Positions 61,948-64,000 of a DNA stretch of 64,000 nucleotides are shown piece by piece. Location of the stretch: assembly GCA_019925105.1 (NCBI GenBank), contig JAHGAU010000007.1:1240001-1304000 (forward strand), read 5' to 3'. A model generated the notes under the pieces. The model was not told the origin of the DNA, searched no databases, and saw nothing but the letters and a program-made list of their open reading frames with translations. A program made the position numbers and the translations under genes. Origin of the DNA: Niebla homalea (taxonomy: Eukaryota; Ascomycota; Lecanoromycetes; Lecanorales; Ramalinaceae). Each line of letters begins with the position of its first letter. The first letter of the stretch is position 1.

Positions 61948-64000
61948 ATGCGCGCTGCACTCCCTGGAAAACCCCGGGCCAAACTACAAGCTGTCACAAC
62001 TGCGGAATGGCAGGGCGAAAGAGTTGTCGTAAGGATCTTGCTTCCTCATCCGGTCTGTGTCATAGCTCATGCTGAATTTGTGAAGGCATACATCTCAGGA
62101 AACGCTGTCGTGATACTGGATGGCCAATCCAACCTCATCCAGACGATATACCTTGACCAATGTGATACCCTCAATGCAATATCCATTGACAAGCAAACAG
62201 GGAAGATAGCTGCGTGCAGTTCGGAAGAAGCCTGTGTTTATAAGCCGTATGGCAAAGATGAGGGTGCTCTCAAGGTCGTCTTTGATTTCATTGGGTCAAA
62301 GAGAAGCTCTAATCTTCCTGATCTAGTGGTCGCTGCAACTGTCTATTCCGTTACCTGAGCTCGCTTCTGATTCAGTCGTTCTTTCCTGGGGCTCAGACGC
62401 CGAACTGTTGGTCGGCTCAAGCTCGCTCGAGCTGTTCCAGACCGAAGAAGATGGACTCAAGATATGGGATCGCAAATTGCCCAGGCCAGTCAAAATGGCT
62501 AGCTTCTCTCACGACGCCAGCCTCCTCGCCAGCACCGGATGGCGGGACCGTCTGGTCAAAATTTGGAGAAGACAATCATTTGGATCCAATGATACACGCT
62601 TTGATTTCACCTATCTTTCACATCCCACAACGGTAACAGCGATCCATTGGAGGTCAGCCCCGCAACATGAGCATCATCACAAGGAAAAGATGGTTGATTA
62701 TGTCTTATACTCAATCTGCGCAGACCAGAAGATTAGAATATGGGCCGCTACAGATCCACATGCACTGCAAACGCTGCAATTGTGGGCTGAGATAGATATG
62801 CGGCAGTCGATTCAGCCCCGTCTGCCTAATGACAAGGTTGACTCTTACCATCGCTTTGCCTTTTTCATCGACAGCCAAGATTTCACTGCTGCAGCCTGTG
62901 AATTTCTGAGGACTCGTACCGACTCACTTGAAGATGGAGATCATACCTTTGAGCACCTGACGGAGGTCATGAAGACCAATCCTGATGTTTGCATTGTGCT
63001 TGATCGTCATGGCAATATGTCTGCATGGGGTATGGAGAGCGTAGGATGTAAGGAGAGGAAGCCCTCGGATGTCTTCAACATTGCTCATGTAGAAGATTTT
63101 GTCCTCCCCTTCATCCCAAACGCCACGCAAGAAGAGGGCAATGTTGTTTTCGCTGCCTTTGGCAACAAGACAATGTCCACGGCTTTGTCAATCATTGCTC
63201 ACTTCTTCGATGGTCGAATCGCTTGTTATGAGGCGAGAATTGATAGGCTCTTCGACCCGTCGCCGCGCCAGGATCGTTTGATTTGCAATGCATTACTGGA
63301 TGGACATGAGCGACCAATTCATAGTATCACACGTGATGTTGGAGGCGACGTGCTCGTATCCCAAACGAATGATGACGAGAGCATTATCTGGCAACAAAAT
63401 ATAGGGGAAGGGGAAGCCTTACTTCGGCGCCTAAGTTACTTGAAAAGCTCTAAGCATGTTGATCGCATGCTGATAATCAACAAAGACTATCTCGTGACTC
63501 TGCATGCAGATGGTGTGTCCTTGTGGTATACCGGAAGCCTACATGCTCAGGAATCATGTCACTGCGGCTTCCCGTCGCAGCGCGACTTTGAATGCTTGCT
63601 TCTGCTGCCGAGATTGATTACTCGCCCCCACAAACGATATATGGCAGCTATGACATCAAGATTGGCCGGCACGGTATGGGAGCTTACGATCCCTTCGGCT
63701 CTACACCAAGACTCGGACTACAGACACCGCTGGCAGCCTAGTATTAAGGAGCATTGCACTATTGGCACTAGAACATCAGATGAAATGGCAGGGATCTTTG
63801 CCGTGGATCCAGTTGGCGTTCTACCTAATCGTCCAGATGTTTTCCAGGGCCTCGCAAGGGATACTGCCATATCCCACACGAATACTGGTTTGATTCTGAC
63901 ATGGACAGCCTCGATGGAGCAAGAGACTCTTAAGGTCGGATGGTCAAATACATCACGGATCCAAACCAGTATCATTTCGCCGTCGCTGGTCAAAGGTAGC
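61948..64000 (+). CDS. RAV1: Rav1, RAVE complex subunit (5' part; runs off the window)
   Basis: Exons 61948-62028, 62086-62274 and 62327 onward, open to the last base: 648 codons are present, about half of a usual Rav1. The joins restore family text: EWQGERVV-AYISGNAVVIL and YGKDEGALK-WSLQLSIPLPE. WD-repeat propeller strands are visible (ASTGWRDRLVKIWRR, ICADQKIRIWAATDPH, VLDRHGNMSAWGME). Rav1, with Rav2 and Skp1, reassembles the vacuolar V-ATPase V1 and V0 sectors when glucose returns; animals have the homologous DmX/rabconnectin-3. The second intron uses an unusual GTCGTC donor, required by the frame. The start MRAALPGKPRAKLQAVTTA matches fungal Rav1. Confidence 0.9.

Overview
The window is nuclear DNA of a filamentous ascomycete (Pezizomycotina). 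The genes have short GT-AG introns of about 47-75 bp with CTGAC/CTAAC-type branch sites. Recognisable genes are fungal orthologues: pentafunctional AROM, RAT1, USO1, SFI1, RAV1, CDC45 and GPI8. A near 10 kb block is almost devoid of CpA/TpG, the signature of repeat-induced point mutation (RIP). Nothing seen fixes the class or genus.

Left block (1-18.3 kb), mostly conserved genes: a secreted M35-like metalloprotease homologue, a mitochondrial carnitine carrier, a large F-box protein, a histidine-phosphatase-like protein, a CCDC124/Lso2 ribosome-associated protein, an amidase, the GPI transamidase catalytic subunit GPI8, and the replication factor CDC45, which carries an apparent one-base frameshift.

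Middle block (18.3-44.3 kb), accessory: a field of transposon relics and inverted repeats (18.3-21.5 kb), then unfamiliar genes (a 772-aa three-exon protein, a divergent pair, an FHA-pseudokinase, an intron-containing tRNA-Glu, a small zinc-finger protein, a 190-aa orphan), then a RIP-mutated AT island (32.35-42.19 kb). The island contains an LTR retrotransposon with 146-bp LTRs and a 5-bp target duplication, inserted into DNA that already looks RIP-mutated. Further repeats, including a copy of the 3' half of the tRNA-Glu, lie at 42.2-43.8 kb. No housekeeping protein gene was recognised between CDC45 and SFI1.

Right block (44.3-64 kb), conserved genes again: SFI1 (spindle pole body) divergent from a 61-codon three-exon NDUFAF8-like gene, USO1 (Golgi tether), RAT1 (nuclear 5'-3' exoribonuclease), a MITE-like element in front of AROM, AROM itself (five shikimate steps in one uninterrupted 1606-codon frame), and the 5' part of RAV1 (RAVE complex, V-ATPase assembly), which runs off the edge.

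The genes are unlinked functionally; there is no metabolic cluster. Exon joins were worked out by hand from splice signals, reading frame and family resemblance, not from transcripts.
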